NCBI RefSeq assembly: GCF_003219815.1
Contig: NZ_QJVD01000007.1
Location: forward strand, 62,001 to 126,000
DNA: 64,000 nucleotides
Reading direction: 5' to 3'
Source: Arthrobacter livingstonensis
GTDB taxonomy: Bacteria; Actinomycetota; Actinomycetes; Actinomycetales; Micrococcaceae
Part shown: in pieces, positions 24,932 through 34,347 of the stretch
How the letters are laid out: each line of letters opens with the position of its first letter
Numbering within the stretch: the stretch's first letter is position 1
Notes under the pieces: generated by a model
What the model saw: the letters and a program-made list of their open reading frames with translations, nothing else
What the model was told of the DNA's origin: nothing
Databases searched by the model: none
Made by a program: the position numbers and the translations under genes

Positions 24932-26697
24932 TTCAGCAACTCCTCGTCAACCCGGTGGGCGAACTCGGCAAACGTCTCTTCCGCCAGCTTGTTGCTCACA
25001 TAGCTGCGAATGACGCGCTCCACGTAGGCGGGCAGATCGGGGATGGCCACCTTCAGCCCGCGGACGGTGCGGCCCAGGCCAGCCTCCTCACGGTTGTGCG
25101 AGGACAAGCCGCCACCCAGGTGGACCTGGAAGCCTCCCGTTGTACCGCCGTCGGCCGTGGGGACAATGATGCCCTTCAGGCCGATGTCCGCCGTCTGGAT
25201 GCGGGCGCAGGAGTTGGGGCAGCCGTTGAGGTACAGCGTAAGAGGCTCATCGAGTTCCCCGGCGTCAACCAAATCAGCCAGTCGCTCCTCGAGTTCGGAA
25301 ACGATGTTGATGGCCGTGTCCTTGGTGTTCACGATGGCCAGCTTGCAAAATTCCACACCGGTGCACGCCATGGTGTTACGGCGGAAAACAGACGGGCGGG
25401 CGGACAGCCCAATCGCATCCAGCCCGGTAATCACTGCCTCAACGTGGTCCTTGGGAATGTCTAGGGCGATGATCTTCTGCAGCGGGGTGGTGCGCAGGCG
25501 GTGGGAGCCGTGGGCTTCCAGGAGGTCCGCCAGAGCCATCATCCCCGTGCCGGAGAAACGGCCCACGCACGGGGCTGCGCCGATGAAGAAGTTGCCGTCC
25601 TTTTGCTCGTGGACGCCAACATGGTCGCCGTTGACTTTCGCCTTGGGCGGGGCCACGCCGTCGCGCAGCTTGTGTCCCAGGTATTCATCCTCAAGGACTT
25701 GGCGGAACTTCTCCGCGCCCCAGTCCTCCACCAGGAACTTCAGGCGGGCCTTGTTGCGCATGCGCCGGTAACCATAATCGCGGAAGATGCTGGTGACGCC
25801 CTCCCACACTGCGGGGCCTTCCTCCGGCGGAACAAATACGCCAACGCGCTGGGCCAGACGGGGTGCGGTGGAGAGCCCACCACCGACCCACAGGTCGTAG
25901 CCGGGGCCCAGTTCAGGATGCTCCACGCCAACAAAGGAAATGTCGTTGATTTCGTGGATGGTGTCGTGATCCGGGTAGCCGGTAATGGAGGTTTTATACT
26001 TGCGCGGCAGATTGGAAAACTGCGGGCTGCCGATGAAGCGATCGCGCAGTTCCTGCAGGAAATCGGTGGGGTCAATGATCTCTGCCTTGGCGATGCCCGC
26101 AACGGGGGAACCAAGCATGCCGCGGGGCACGTCGCCACAGGCCTCGGTGGTTTGCAGACCGACGGCTTCGAGGCGGCGCCAGATCTCCGGAACGTTCTCA
26201 ACCTCGATCCAGTGGAACTGGATGTTCTGGCGGTTGGTCAAATCTGCCGTGTTGCGCGCAAAATCAATGGAAATCTGACCCACCACCCGCAGCTGCTCGG
26301 TGGTGAGCTTTCCGCCGTCGGTCCGCACCCGCATCATGAGGTAGCTGTCCTCGAGCTCGTGCGGTTCCAGCTGGGCAGTCTTGCCCCCGTCGATCCCCTG
26401 CTTACGCTGGGTGTACAGCCCCCACCAGCGGAAGCGGCCGTGCAGATCGTCGTCGGCGATCGAGTCAAAGCCCTGCTTGGAGTAGATGGTCTCGATGCGG
26501 TGGCGCACGCTCAGACCGTCGTCCTCTTGTTTCCACACCTCCACCGGGTTCAGCGGCGCCTTGCCGTCCACTTTCCACTGCCCGTGCGGCTTGGCCGCGG
26601 GGCGGGGGCGGACCGGCCGATCCGGCGTGGCCGGTGCCTCGGCGGAAACGGTGGCGGCTGTCTCGGCAGCTGCTCCGGCTAGAGCTGTCTGTGTCAT
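24928..26697 (-). CDS. sir: Ferredoxin-dependent sulfite reductase (nitrite/sulfite reductase family)
   Basis: 589 residues. Siroheme/[4Fe-4S] ligands are seen in TMACTGVEFCKLA and NGCPNSCAR. TNRQNIQFHWI and two ferredoxin-like half-domains complete the fold (NLPRKYKTSITGYPDHD). The family is shared with nitrite reductases, but the cysHDN, cysG and cbiX neighbours favour sulfite reduction to sulfide. An N-terminal stretch of about 35 residues is Ala/Pro-rich and variable. The 74-base leader holds a dyad (AACCCGCG and CGCGGTTT around TTGCTTC). Confidence 0.92.
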   Translation of the reverse strand: MTQTALAGAAAETAATVSAEAPATPDRPVRPRPAAKPHGQWKVDGKAPLNPVEVWKQEDDGLSVRHRIETIYSKQGFDSIADDDLHGRFRWWGLYTQRKQGIDGGKTAQLEPHELEDSYLMMRVRTDGGKLTTEQLRVVGQISIDFARNTADLTNRQNIQFHWIEVENVPEIWRRLEAVGLQTTEACGDVPRGMLGSPVAGIAKAEIIDPTDFLQELRDRFIGSPQFSNLPRKYKTSITGYPDHDTIHEINDISFVGVEHPELGPGYDLWVGGGLSTAPRLAQRVGVFVPPEEGPAVWEGVTSIFRDYGYRRMRNKARLKFLVEDWGAEKFRQVLEDEYLGHKLRDGVAPPKAKVNGDHVGVHEQKDGNFFIGAAPCVGRFSGTGMMALADLLEAHGSHRLRTTPLQKIIALDIPKDHVEAVITGLDAIGLSARPSVFRRNTMACTGVEFCKLAIVNTKDTAINIVSELEERLADLVDAGELDEPLTLYLNGCPNSCARIQTADIGLKGIIVPTADGGTTGGFQVHLGGGLSSHNREEAGLGRTVRGLKVAIPDLPAYVERVIRSYVSNKLAEETFAEFAHRVDEELLK

Positions 26698-26771
26698 GAA
26701 ACGAGCGTAGGTCGCCCGTCACACGGGGCAAACCGCGGAAGCAACGCGGGTTCACCCTAGGCAACATTTCT

Positions 26772-27566
26772 TCACACACCACATTCCGGCGCGGTCTGTG
26801 CTTGCTCCTGTTTCGCCCCAGCCAGCGCCGCATCAAAGTGTTCCAGCGCCAGCTGCGCCACCAGCCCGGACGGCAGCAGCGGCTCGGCCACCAGGTCCGC
26901 GCCGGCCTTGGCCAGCTGGTCATGAAAAAATCCGGGCGCCAACAAATACGACGCGATAGCGACTCCGGCAGCACCGTCCGCCCGCAACTGCGCGACGGCG
27001 TCCGGCACCGACGGCTGTGCGCTTGCCCCGTAGGCAGCCACGATGTGCTGAGGGCGCCGCACGGCCAGATCCGCCGCCAGCACCTCGATGTGTTCGGCCG
27101 CCTCGGGCCGGGACGACCCCGCCGCGGCAAGGACAATTCCCCAGTCCGGGGGCAGCTCCCCCAGCCGTTCGTGCAGCAGTCCGGCCAGCCGCGGGTCGGG
27201 CCCCAAGGGCACCGCGGCCAGGGACCCGGGCCTGCCCTCGACGGCCTGCGCTATGTCCACCTGAACGTGGTATCCCACCGTCAACAGCAAAGGAACGACG
27301 ACGGCCCGCACCTCTGCCGGCAGCCCCGCCACGACATCGGGCAGCGCCGGTTCCTGGACATCCACATACGCTTCGAGGACGGCAAGCCCCGGCCGCAGCT
27401 CCGCGATGTCGGCACGGAGCTGGTTGATGCGGGCCCTGCCTTCGGCATTGTCCGTGCCGTGCGAGCAGGCGATCATGGCAGTGCCCTGCACCTGTGCTTC
27501 GGGCCCCACCCGTGGTTCGGGCCCCACAGCTTCGGGCCGGGCAGTGCCCGCGTTCGCCTCGTTCAT
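26772..27566 (-). CDS. Sirohydrochlorin chelatase-like protein (CbiX family)
   Basis: 264 residues from ATG 27566; a TTG-type frame from 27617 would add 17 unconserved residues. The CbiX fold is marked by MIACSHGTDNAEGR with the metal-binding His, VLEAYVDVQEPALPDVV, VVVPLLLTVGYHVQVDI and a second half with DGAAGVAIASYLLAPGFFHD. It probably inserts iron into sirohydrochlorin for siroheme, next to CysG activity. It is the first sulfur gene before sir on the same strand. Confidence 0.87.
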   Translation of the reverse strand: MNEANAGTARPEAVGPEPRVGPEAQVQGTAMIACSHGTDNAEGRARINQLRADIAELRPGLAVLEAYVDVQEPALPDVVAGLPAEVRAVVVPLLLTVGYHVQVDIAQAVEGRPGSLAAVPLGPDPRLAGLLHERLGELPPDWGIVLAAAGSSRPEAAEHIEVLAADLAVRRPQHIVAAYGASAQPSVPDAVAQLRADGAAGVAIASYLLAPGFFHDQLAKAGADLVAEPLLPSGLVAQLALEHFDAALAGAKQEQAQTAPECGV

Positions 27567-27633
27567 TACCGCAGCTCCCAATAATCGTTTGCCTTCACCC
27601 GACTCAATGTAATGCACCGCTGCATGGCCGCGC

Positions 27634-29208
27634 TCACTTCACGGCGGGCAGCGCTCCGGTGCTTGCGGCGCCGGGGCGGTCCTGGCAGTTGGCGGCGGCC
27701 ACGACCGGCACCTCGGTGTGAATGGCGGGCTTGTTGGTGATGCCGAACGCGGAGACGACACCTCCCACCAGGAACAGCCCGGCCGTAATGCCCATGATGC
27801 GGCGGAAGGACTCGTAGTCCAACATGCCGCCAAGGAGCACTCCGGCCAGGGCGATCGCAATCAGCCCGGCCACGCGCGAGACGGCGTTGTTGATGGCTGA
27901 ACCAATGCCGCTTTGCTCCGGCGGCACTGACCCGAGGATGGCGGCCGTCAGCGGCGCCACGGTGACGGACAGGCCCACGGCAAAGACCAGCAGGCCTGGC
28001 AGCAGCTGGAACCAGAAGTTAAACGGCTCCGCCGCCATGGTCATGAGCCAATAGCCCCCGCCACACACGATGGGACCGGCGGCCATGAACAGCCGGGGTC
28101 CGTATTTGCCTGCCAGCGTGCCAAACGAGCCGGCCAGCAGCAGTGAGATGACGGCCACCGGCAACGACGCAAGGCCCGCGGCAGCGGCGGTGAACCCGGC
28201 AATTTCCTGCAGGAACAACGCCACCATGAGCTGGCCCAGGGACACCCCTGCATAGACGAACGTGGTGGCCAGGTTGCCCATGCCGAAGTTCCTGATCCGA
28301 AACAGGGGCAGCGGCATCATCGGGTTGGGCCTGCGGTGTTCCCACCACAGGAACAGCGCCAAGGCGACGAGGCCCGCCACGAACGGGACGCTGACCGCGG
28401 GGTGCGCCCAGCCAAGCCGGTCCTGCTCAATCAACGCAAACACGGTGCCTGCCAGGCCCACAGCCGCCAGTACCGCACCTGTTCCATCGATCCGACGGGG
28501 ACGCCCCGAAGGCGATGCGTCCGCGCGACGTCCGGAAGGTGGGGAAGCCGCGGTGGAGGGTCCGGCGTCGTACGCCACGGCCCGGGGCAGCGCCAGCCCC
28601 TTCAGCAGGAACAAGGTGGCCGCAATGGGCAGCACATTGATGGCAAAGATCAGCCGCCAGCTGGTAAAGTCCACCAGCAGCCCGCCCACCAGCGGGCCGG
28701 CAAGGAACGCCGTGCCCGTCCATGCCGTCCACCGGCCAATCGCCCTGCCCTGCTCCGGGCCGCTGAACGTGGAGGTGATCAGGGCCAGCGAACTGGGCAC
28801 CAGCAGCGCAGCCCCGGCGCCTTGGACGGCGCGGGCCACGATCAAAAAAAGCGCCCCGGGCGCCACGGTGCATGCCAGCGAGGCCGCGCCAAAAATCAGC
28901 AGCCCGGCACGCAGTATTCGGACCCGTCCAAAGGTGTCCGACAGGGAGCCGGCAATCAGGATCAGCGAGCCCAGTGCCAGCAGGTAGGCATCCACCACCC
29001 ATTGCTGCGTGGTGATGCCGCCACCGAGTTCACGGGTCATGGCCGGCAGTGCCACATTGACGATCGCCCCGTCCAGGAACGCCACGAACGACGCCAGCAC
29101 CGCCACGCCGAGGACGCGCCGCTGGACGGGGGTCATCGCGGCACGGGGTGCAGCGGCCCGCGGGGCATCTGCGCCACCGGAGGCACCGGCTTTCCGGTGT
29201 GGGAACAT
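27634..29208 (-). CDS. MFS drug exporter, 14-helix DHA2 (EmrB/QacA) type
   Basis: 524 residues from ATG 29208. About 14 membrane helices with the DHA2 motifs: LDGAIVNVALPAM in helix 1, LSDTFGRVRIL (motif A) and RAVQGAGAALLVPSSLA. The loop near residues 220-235 (PSTAASPPSGRRADAS) is low-complexity. Such proteins export drugs or metabolites with proton influx. It sits upstream of cbiX and close to the left end of an IS110-type element; its connection with sulfur metabolism is doubtful. Confidence 0.87.
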   Translation of the reverse strand: MFPHRKAGASGGADAPRAAAPRAAMTPVQRRVLGVAVLASFVAFLDGAIVNVALPAMTRELGGGITTQQWVVDAYLLALGSLILIAGSLSDTFGRVRILRAGLLIFGAASLACTVAPGALFLIVARAVQGAGAALLVPSSLALITSTFSGPEQGRAIGRWTAWTGTAFLAGPLVGGLLVDFTSWRLIFAINVLPIAATLFLLKGLALPRAVAYDAGPSTAASPPSGRRADASPSGRPRRIDGTGAVLAAVGLAGTVFALIEQDRLGWAHPAVSVPFVAGLVALALFLWWEHRRPNPMMPLPLFRIRNFGMGNLATTFVYAGVSLGQLMVALFLQEIAGFTAAAAGLASLPVAVISLLLAGSFGTLAGKYGPRLFMAAGPIVCGGGYWLMTMAAEPFNFWFQLLPGLLVFAVGLSVTVAPLTAAILGSVPPEQSGIGSAINNAVSRVAGLIAIALAGVLLGGMLDYESFRRIMGITAGLFLVGGVVSAFGITNKPAIHTEVPVVAAANCQDRPGAASTGALPAVK

Positions 29209-29265
29209 GTGGCCATTAGAGGCACTTTCCCACCAGCCAGTCAAGGGGACGACGAGACTCTCTAA

Positions 29266-29540
29266 TGGTTATTGGCAGGCCTGGCGCCCGCTGGCAGGAT
29301 TGATGCTGATCCATCATGGTGTGACTCGACGAGACTCTGGCCGCTGGGAATCCAGCGTGCTTTGTATATGACTTGTCCACCATGGAGGATCAGCATCGGC
29401 CTGGCCCCTTGCCATGGCTTGATAAAAGGTTGGCCGAACCGTTGGTCCGTGCCTCGTTAGAGAGTTGCCTGACAAGAACCCTATTCCAGGCCGATGCCGC
29501 CCGAACGATTATCTACGCATTGGAATGGAGGATCACCGTC
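29266..29540 (+). ncRNA. Candidate bridge RNA region of the IS110 element
   Basis: IS110 relatives encode a structured guide (bridge) RNA in the non-coding left end. This 275-base segment before the transposase has no gene and holds an inverted repeat of 19-base arms with two mismatches (ATGCTGATCCATCATGGTG at 29303-29321, CACCATGGAGGATCAGCAT at 29378-29396). Position and symmetry are seen; the RNA itself is inferred. Confidence 0.4.
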
Positions 29541-30587
29541 ATGACCATCGCTGCAGAAAAATACGCTTACGTCATCGGTGTTGACACCCACGCACGAACC
29601 CACACCTACGCCATTATCAACGGTACAACCGGGGCTGCTATCGGCTGCGAAGCCTTCCCCGTCACCACCGCCGGTACGAAGCGTGCCATCGCATGGATCC
29701 GCCGCACCACCAACGGGCCGATCCTTGCCGCAGTGGAAGGCACCTCGTCCTACGGGGCATCCTTGACGCGGGCCCTGATGGTCGGGGACATCCCGACGGT
29801 TGAGGCCAAGCCGCCACGTAAGGCGGCCCGCACCGGGGCCGGGAAAACTGATGCCATCGACGCCGCCGCCGCCGCGGCGGGCATCTTGGGCACAGACGTG
29901 GAACGGCTGATCCACCCCCGCACGGACGGGGCAAGGGCAGCGCTCAGTGTGCTGCTGGCCAGCCGGCGCAGGACTGAGGAGCAATGCACGGCAAACCGCA
30001 ATGCGCTCAACGCACTGGTGCGGCAGATAGATCTGGGTCTGGATACGCGCAGGGCGGTGACGGACAAACGAGTCGCCGAGATCAGCGCCTGGCGTGCCCG
30101 CGCGACCGACAGTGTTGAGCAGCAGGTTGCCCGTGAGGAAGCAATCGACTTGGCCAGGGGCATCACCGCGGCAGCTGCCCGGGTGAGACTGATCAAGACC
30201 CATCTTGCCGAGCTCGGCGAACAGCTTGCACCCGGGCTGCAAGCCCAACCTGGGCTGGGGCCGGTGACCGTCGGGATCATCCTTGCCGCGTATTCCCACC
30301 ATGGCAGGATCCGTAACGAAGCCGCGTTCGCATCCCTTGCCGGGGCGTCACCGCTACAGGCCTCCTCGGGAAACACCACCAGACATCGTCTCAACCGTCA
30401 TGGCGACCGGCAATTGAACATGGCCTTGGATGTGGTCATCAAAGCACGCATGCGATTCGATGAAGCCACCCAGAAATACGTAAAGCGACGCACAGCTGAA
30501 GGGCTGAGTTACCGTGAAATCAAACGCGTGCTCAAGCGCTATCTGGCACGGGACCTATTTCGGCAGCTGGAGCAGCTCTACTCTTGA
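29541..30587 (+). CDS. IS110-family DEDD transposase
   Basis: 348 residues from ATG 29541; an upstream in-frame start would add non-conserved sequence. The RuvC-like N-terminal domain shows YVIGVDTHARTHTYAII, AAVEGTSSYGASL and GAGKTDAIDAAAAA, supplying D, E and D of the DEDD set. The C-terminal Tn20-type domain has GLGPVTVGIILAAYSHHGRI, FASLAGASPLQASSG with the likely nucleophilic Ser, and RHGDRQLNMALDVV. It appears complete, so the element could be active. Confidence 0.92.
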   Translation: MTIAAEKYAYVIGVDTHARTHTYAIINGTTGAAIGCEAFPVTTAGTKRAIAWIRRTTNGPILAAVEGTSSYGASLTRALMVGDIPTVEAKPPRKAARTGAGKTDAIDAAAAAAGILGTDVERLIHPRTDGARAALSVLLASRRRTEEQCTANRNALNALVRQIDLGLDTRRAVTDKRVAEISAWRARATDSVEQQVAREEAIDLARGITAAAARVRLIKTHLAELGEQLAPGLQAQPGLGPVTVGIILAAYSHHGRIRNEAAFASLAGASPLQASSGNTTRHRLNRHGDRQLNMALDVVIKARMRFDEATQKYVKRRTAEGLSYREIKRVLKRYLARDLFRQLEQLYS

Positions 30588-30606
30588 CACGAACCATAAA
30601 AGGGTC

Positions 30607-31983
30607 TCTAAAGTGCTCGCGAAATGGGGTGCGTGCCTCATTTGGGATGTGCTCGCGAAATCTCTGGTGCATGGTCGGGTGCTTTGGTGTGCTGGAGGGA
30701 TGGACTATGGGATGTCGTTGTCTGCGCGCAGGGAAATTACGAAGAAGGAAGCCGGGGAGTATTTTCGGGCTTCGAAGAAGGGCAAGGGCGAAATCCTGGA
30801 CCGGTTGGTGGTTGAGATTGGGTGGTCCAGGGCGAATGCCCGCCGTCAGCTCGGTAGGGCCTTCAAGCGGCGTGGGCCGGCCCGGGCCGTGGCGCGCAGG
30901 CCGAGGACACCGACATATGGCTACGACACGGTGAAGGTCCTCCAGCAGGTCTGGGTCGTGGCGGGGCAGCCCTGCGGGAAGTACCTGGCTGCGGTCATGG
31001 GCGCCACACTGGCCAATATGGGATCTCACATCGGTTCCGGCGCCTTCGGGCGGGCCCGCTCCCGCTACAGTCCTCAGGCTCGGGCCCAATTGCTGGCGAT
31101 GAGTGCGGCCACGATCGACCGGCTGCTGGCACCGTTCAAACTCTCGATGTATCCGGAGGGAAAATCAACGACCCGGTCCCGACGGAATCAGTACACCGAG
31201 GTAATCCCGATCATGTCCCGCATCCCGGCCATTGACTGGCAACCCGGCATGGTCGCCATCGATACGGTCGCTCACTGCGGCAACAACGCCAAGGGCCAGT
31301 ACGCATTCACGCTGACCGTCACCGACCCCTTCACCGGGTGGACGATCAACCGGGCGATCAAGAACAAGGCTGCCAAATGGGTGGTCGCTGCGATGGAAGA
31401 AATCCAGGACGAATTCCCGTACCCCATCGACCATTGCCATAGCGACAATGGATCTGAATTCCTCAACACGGCGGTCACTACTTGGTGCAATACCCATAAC
31501 ATTCGCATGACCCGCTCCCGGCCCCACCACTCCAACGACAACCCATTCGTGGAGCAAAAGAACGGGGCCATTGTGCGCCGATCCGCGTTCAACTACCGCT
31601 ACGACACCGATGTTGAACTTCGCCTGCTCAACGAACTCTGGCCGCTGGTGAACCTGCGAAAGAACCTGTTCCTGCCCACCAAGAAAGTCACCGGATATCA
31701 CCTCAGTCGCAAGGGAAAGTCCGTGCGCAGCTACGACAATCCACGCACCCCTGCCCAACGGATCAAGGACACCGGGATCATGCTCGAACCCCAACGCCAC
31801 CACATGGACAAGCTCTACAACAGCCTGGACCTGGCCGGACTGACGAACCGGATCAACGAAATCCAGCAGCGACTCATCCGGCTGGCCGCAGCCAAGACCT
31901 ACTCCCAAGCACCCCACGCAGCATGACACTTTCGCGAGCACTTTAGATGAGGCACGCAGGAAGCATTTGGCGAGCATATTGAC
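30607..31983 (+). mobile_element. DDE-type insertion sequence with iterated ends, approximate limits
   Basis: Both ends carry motifs in opposite orientation: GTGCTCGCGAAA at 30613 and 30649 on the left with TGCGTGCCTCAT at 30630 between them; on the right TTTCGCGAGCAC at 31930, ATGAGGCACGCA at 31947 and a diverged TTTGGCGAGCAT at 31966. A further ATGAGGCAC at 31984-31992 may belong to the element. No target duplication was identified, so limits are within about 15 bases. Confidence 0.65.
30700..31926 (+). CDS. DDE integrase-type transposase
   Basis: 408 residues from ATG 30700, preceded by GGAGG. An N-terminal helix-turn-helix region (SLSARREITKKEAGEYFRAS, then GWSRANARRQLGRAF) is followed by an rve integrase core with D in MVAIDTVAHCG, D in HCHSDNGSEFLN and E in NPFVEQKNGAIVRR. 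It resembles transposases placed in ISNCY/IS1202-like groups and integrases of IS481 type; the precise family is uncertain. All three catalytic residues are present and no frameshift is seen. Confidence 0.85.
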   Translation: MDYGMSLSARREITKKEAGEYFRASKKGKGEILDRLVVEIGWSRANARRQLGRAFKRRGPARAVARRPRTPTYGYDTVKVLQQVWVVAGQPCGKYLAAVMGATLANMGSHIGSGAFGRARSRYSPQARAQLLAMSAATIDRLLAPFKLSMYPEGKSTTRSRRNQYTEVIPIMSRIPAIDWQPGMVAIDTVAHCGNNAKGQYAFTLTVTDPFTGWTINRAIKNKAAKWVVAAMEEIQDEFPYPIDHCHSDNGSEFLNTAVTTWCNTHNIRMTRSRPHHSNDNPFVEQKNGAIVRRSAFNYRYDTDVELRLLNELWPLVNLRKNLFLPTKKVTGYHLSRKGKSVRSYDNPRTPAQRIKDTGIMLEPQRHHMDKLYNSLDLAGLTNRINEIQQRLIRLAAAKTYSQAPHAA

Positions 31984-31992
31984 ATGAGGCAC

Positions 31993-32011
31993 CACGGGGG
32001 ACGTCCCCGTG
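31993..32011 (-). terminator. Probable hairpin terminator after the ABC permease gene
   Basis: CACGGGGGACGTCCCCGTG folds into a GC-rich stem with one unpaired base. It is 44 bases past the stop of the minus-strand permease gene and at the edge of the DDE element. There is no T run, so the assignment is tentative. Confidence 0.35.
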
Positions 32012-32054
32012 CCCCAGGCACCAATGCCGGCCCGGGGTGCCCAAAAGCGCCGCG

Positions 32055-33275
32055 TCAGCCTTTCCTGGCGAAGGCAGTCCGCAGGGAAAGCTTCCGCGAA
32101 TACTCAATGGAGCCGTAGCGGAACAGGTGCACGGCCACGCGCAGTGCAAGGACGCCGAAGACAAACAGTTCCGCAATCACCACGGCGGCCGAGACTCCGC
32201 TGAGGGAGCCAAACCCGTTGCGCAACATGGCCGTGATGGGCGCCGTGAACGGGAAGAACGTGAAGATCTGCACAATCAGGTTGCCGGGGTCGCTGACCAC
32301 CATGGACACAATGTAAAACGGGATGAACATCATGATCATGACCGGGGCAAACACTGCACTGGCGTCCTTCGCCGTGGGCATCACCGCGCCAATGCCCACC
32401 AGCACGCCGGTGAACAGGATGAATCCGCCCACGAACAAAAGCGCCCCCACCAGCATGGGCCAAAACTGGAACTGCAGATTGGACAGGTCAAAGTTGGGCA
32501 TGGCCAGCTGGTCGTGGAAAAACACGTACCCAATGACCATGGGAGCGGCAAAGACCACGGCCTGCAGCGCCCCAACCAGAAACAACGAGATCACCTTGCC
32601 CACCACCAGGGTTGTGGGGTTCAGCGTGGTCAGGATCATCTCCGTGACCCGGTTTTCCTTCTCCTCCAGGGTGGACGCCAGCATTTGGTTCGCCAGCAGG
32701 ATGATCACCACATAAAACAGCACGAGGAACAGCAGCGGCGGCACCACGGTTTCCAACCCCCCTGAGACCTTGCCGTTCTTGAACGTCTGTGACTGGGTGT
32801 TGAAATTGCCCTGGATAGCCGCGGACAGCTCCGCCGAACCCGCCTTCTCCTGGGCAGAGAGAATGACGACCTGCTTGGCGACGGCGTCGTAGCTGCCGTT
32901 CTTGAAAATGCCCTGGTCCGTGCCAAAGACCTTGACCGGTTCCTTTTGCAGGCTGGCAGGGTACGCAAAGTAGGCGTTGAGTTTCCCTGTCCTGACACGT
33001 TCGACAGCGGTGCCCGGGTCGGATTCCACCGTCCCGCCCAATGCCTTGGCCACGGCGGGGTCCACCAGCGCCGAGGCGTCCGTATAGGTGAAGGCCAGCT
33101 GATTGTTCTTTTGTGCCTCACTCAGGGACTGGGTGTTGGAACTGCTCGCGAACACCAGCCCAAAGACGATGGCGAGGAGGATGGGGATGGCCAGTGTAGC
33201 AATCCAGAAGCGGCGTTTCTTGACGGTGCGGGTGAACTCAAACTGCACCACGGTGCCCAGGTTGTGCCGCGCCAT
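32055..33275 (-). CDS. ABC-2 type exporter permease (NatB-like)
   Basis: 406 residues. One helix near the N-terminus (RRFWIATLAIPILLAIVFGL), a large extracytoplasmic domain (about 45-180), then five or six helices in the C-terminal half (LLFLVLFYVVIILLANQML, IVQIFTFFPFTAPITAMLR). The conserved cytosolic EEKENRVTEMILTTLNPTTL is typical of NatB/YhaP exporters of sodium or small compounds. It starts 1 base after the stop of the ATPase gene and forms an exporter with it. Confidence 0.85.
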   Translation of the reverse strand: MARHNLGTVVQFEFTRTVKKRRFWIATLAIPILLAIVFGLVFASSSNTQSLSEAQKNNQLAFTYTDASALVDPAVAKALGGTVESDPGTAVERVRTGKLNAYFAYPASLQKEPVKVFGTDQGIFKNGSYDAVAKQVVILSAQEKAGSAELSAAIQGNFNTQSQTFKNGKVSGGLETVVPPLLFLVLFYVVIILLANQMLASTLEEKENRVTEMILTTLNPTTLVVGKVISLFLVGALQAVVFAAPMVIGYVFFHDQLAMPNFDLSNLQFQFWPMLVGALLFVGGFILFTGVLVGIGAVMPTAKDASAVFAPVMIMMFIPFYIVSMVVSDPGNLIVQIFTFFPFTAPITAMLRNGFGSLSGVSAAVVIAELFVFGVLALRVAVHLFRYGSIEYSRKLSLRTAFARKG

Positions 33276-33276
33276 G

Positions 33277-34227
33277 TCAGTTCACCGCCGTTTCGGCCTG
33301 GGCCTGTGCGGAAGCGCCCTCCGCTTCGCCGTACACCTGGATGAAGATGTCATCGAGGCTGCGCTTGGCGGCCACAAAGCCGCGCACCACCAGGCCTGAA
33401 CTGACCAGCTCCCGCAGCACATCGGCCTCGTCCACTGCGTCATCCAGGGCCAGCTCCGCGTAGTTCCTTTCCCGCAGCACCACCTTGTAGCGTGGCGAAT
33501 CCGGCACGGTGCCGCTGTATTTGAGCCGCACGGTGCGCCCGCCAAACAGGTTTTGTACTTCGTCAATGGTGCCGTACGCCTCGGATTTTCCATCCTTGAG
33601 CAGTACGATCCGGTCGCAGAGCCGCTCCACTTCCTCCATCTGGTGGGTGACCATCACCACGGTGGCCCCGGCCTTTTTCCTGTCCTCGATGATGTCCATG
33701 AGCAGCCTTCGGTTGACCGGATCAAAGCCCTTGGTGGGCTCGTCCAGAATCAGCAGTTCGGGGTCGTTCATGATGGTCACGCCCAGCTGGATCTTTTGCT
33801 GCTCGCCGCCGGAGAGTTTGTCCACCCGCACATCCGCCTTGTCCGCCAGGTCCACCCTGTCCAGGTAGTCGCGGGAAAACTTCTGGGCCCCGGCCCGGGT
33901 GAGCCCCTTGAGGCGGCCAAAGTACGTCATGACATCGAGCACGGATTCCTTCTTGTACAGACCCCGCTCCTCGGGCAGGTAGCCGAGCCTGGCCCCGTAG
34001 TCGTCGCTGAACACCCGCCCATTGATCTCCAGAATTCCCGAGGTGGGGAGGTAGATGCCCAGCAGGGCCCGGATCGTCGTAGTTTTTCCGCTGCCGTTGC
34101 TGCCCAGAAAGCCGAAGGTCTCTCCGCGCGCCACATCAAAGGAAAGCCCGTCAATGACCACCTTGTCGCCAAATTTCATGTGGAAGTCGTCAATGTGGAC
34201 CAGCGGTTGCGAGAGGTCGTTGCTCAT
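33277..34227 (-). CDS. ABC exporter ATP-binding protein (NatA-like)
   Basis: 316 residues from ATG 34227. Walker A GSNGSGKTT, Q-loop YLPEERGLYKKES, signature LSGGEQQKIQLG, Walker B LLILDEPTKGFD and switch His in VVMVTHQMEEVE. The DUF4162 type C-terminal extension (KVVLRERNYAELAL) is usual for NatA/YhaQ. The Gln-His-type substitutions are not seen, so ATP hydrolysis should be possible. First gene of the two-gene operon; its start faces the TRIC-like gene. Confidence 0.88.
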   Translation of the reverse strand: MSNDLSQPLVHIDDFHMKFGDKVVIDGLSFDVARGETFGFLGSNGSGKTTTIRALLGIYLPTSGILEINGRVFSDDYGARLGYLPEERGLYKKESVLDVMTYFGRLKGLTRAGAQKFSRDYLDRVDLADKADVRVDKLSGGEQQKIQLGVTIMNDPELLILDEPTKGFDPVNRRLLMDIIEDRKKAGATVVMVTHQMEEVERLCDRIVLLKDGKSEAYGTIDEVQNLFGGRTVRLKYSGTVPDSPRYKVVLRERNYAELALDDAVDEADVLRELVSSGLVVRGFVAAKRSLDDIFIQVYGEAEGASAQAQAETAVN

Positions 34228-34347
34228 TGTGCCAGCGTAACCAATTTCACAGTCTTTTGGCATATGCATTCGACCGTCGGCGGCCGTCCGCCGTACGCTT
34301 GGAGCGGCCAAGCCGGAGGCCGTTGGACACACGTGATGGAGGCCCCC

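Larger units (their letters stand above)
29259..30604 (+). mobile_element. IS110-family insertion sequence, predicted limits
   Basis: A DEDD transposase gene lies between two copies of TCTCTAA (29259-29265 and 30605-30611). If these mark the target core, the element is about 1.35 kb, normal for the family. The long non-coding segment is upstream of the gene and the downstream end is short, the IS110-group layout. Its right limit touches the left end of the next element, so these borders are predictions. Confidence 0.6.

Noticed and set aside
29373-29540. A longer IS110 transposase starting at 29373
   Set aside because: The extra residues are not conserved and would use the non-coding left end with its inverted repeat.
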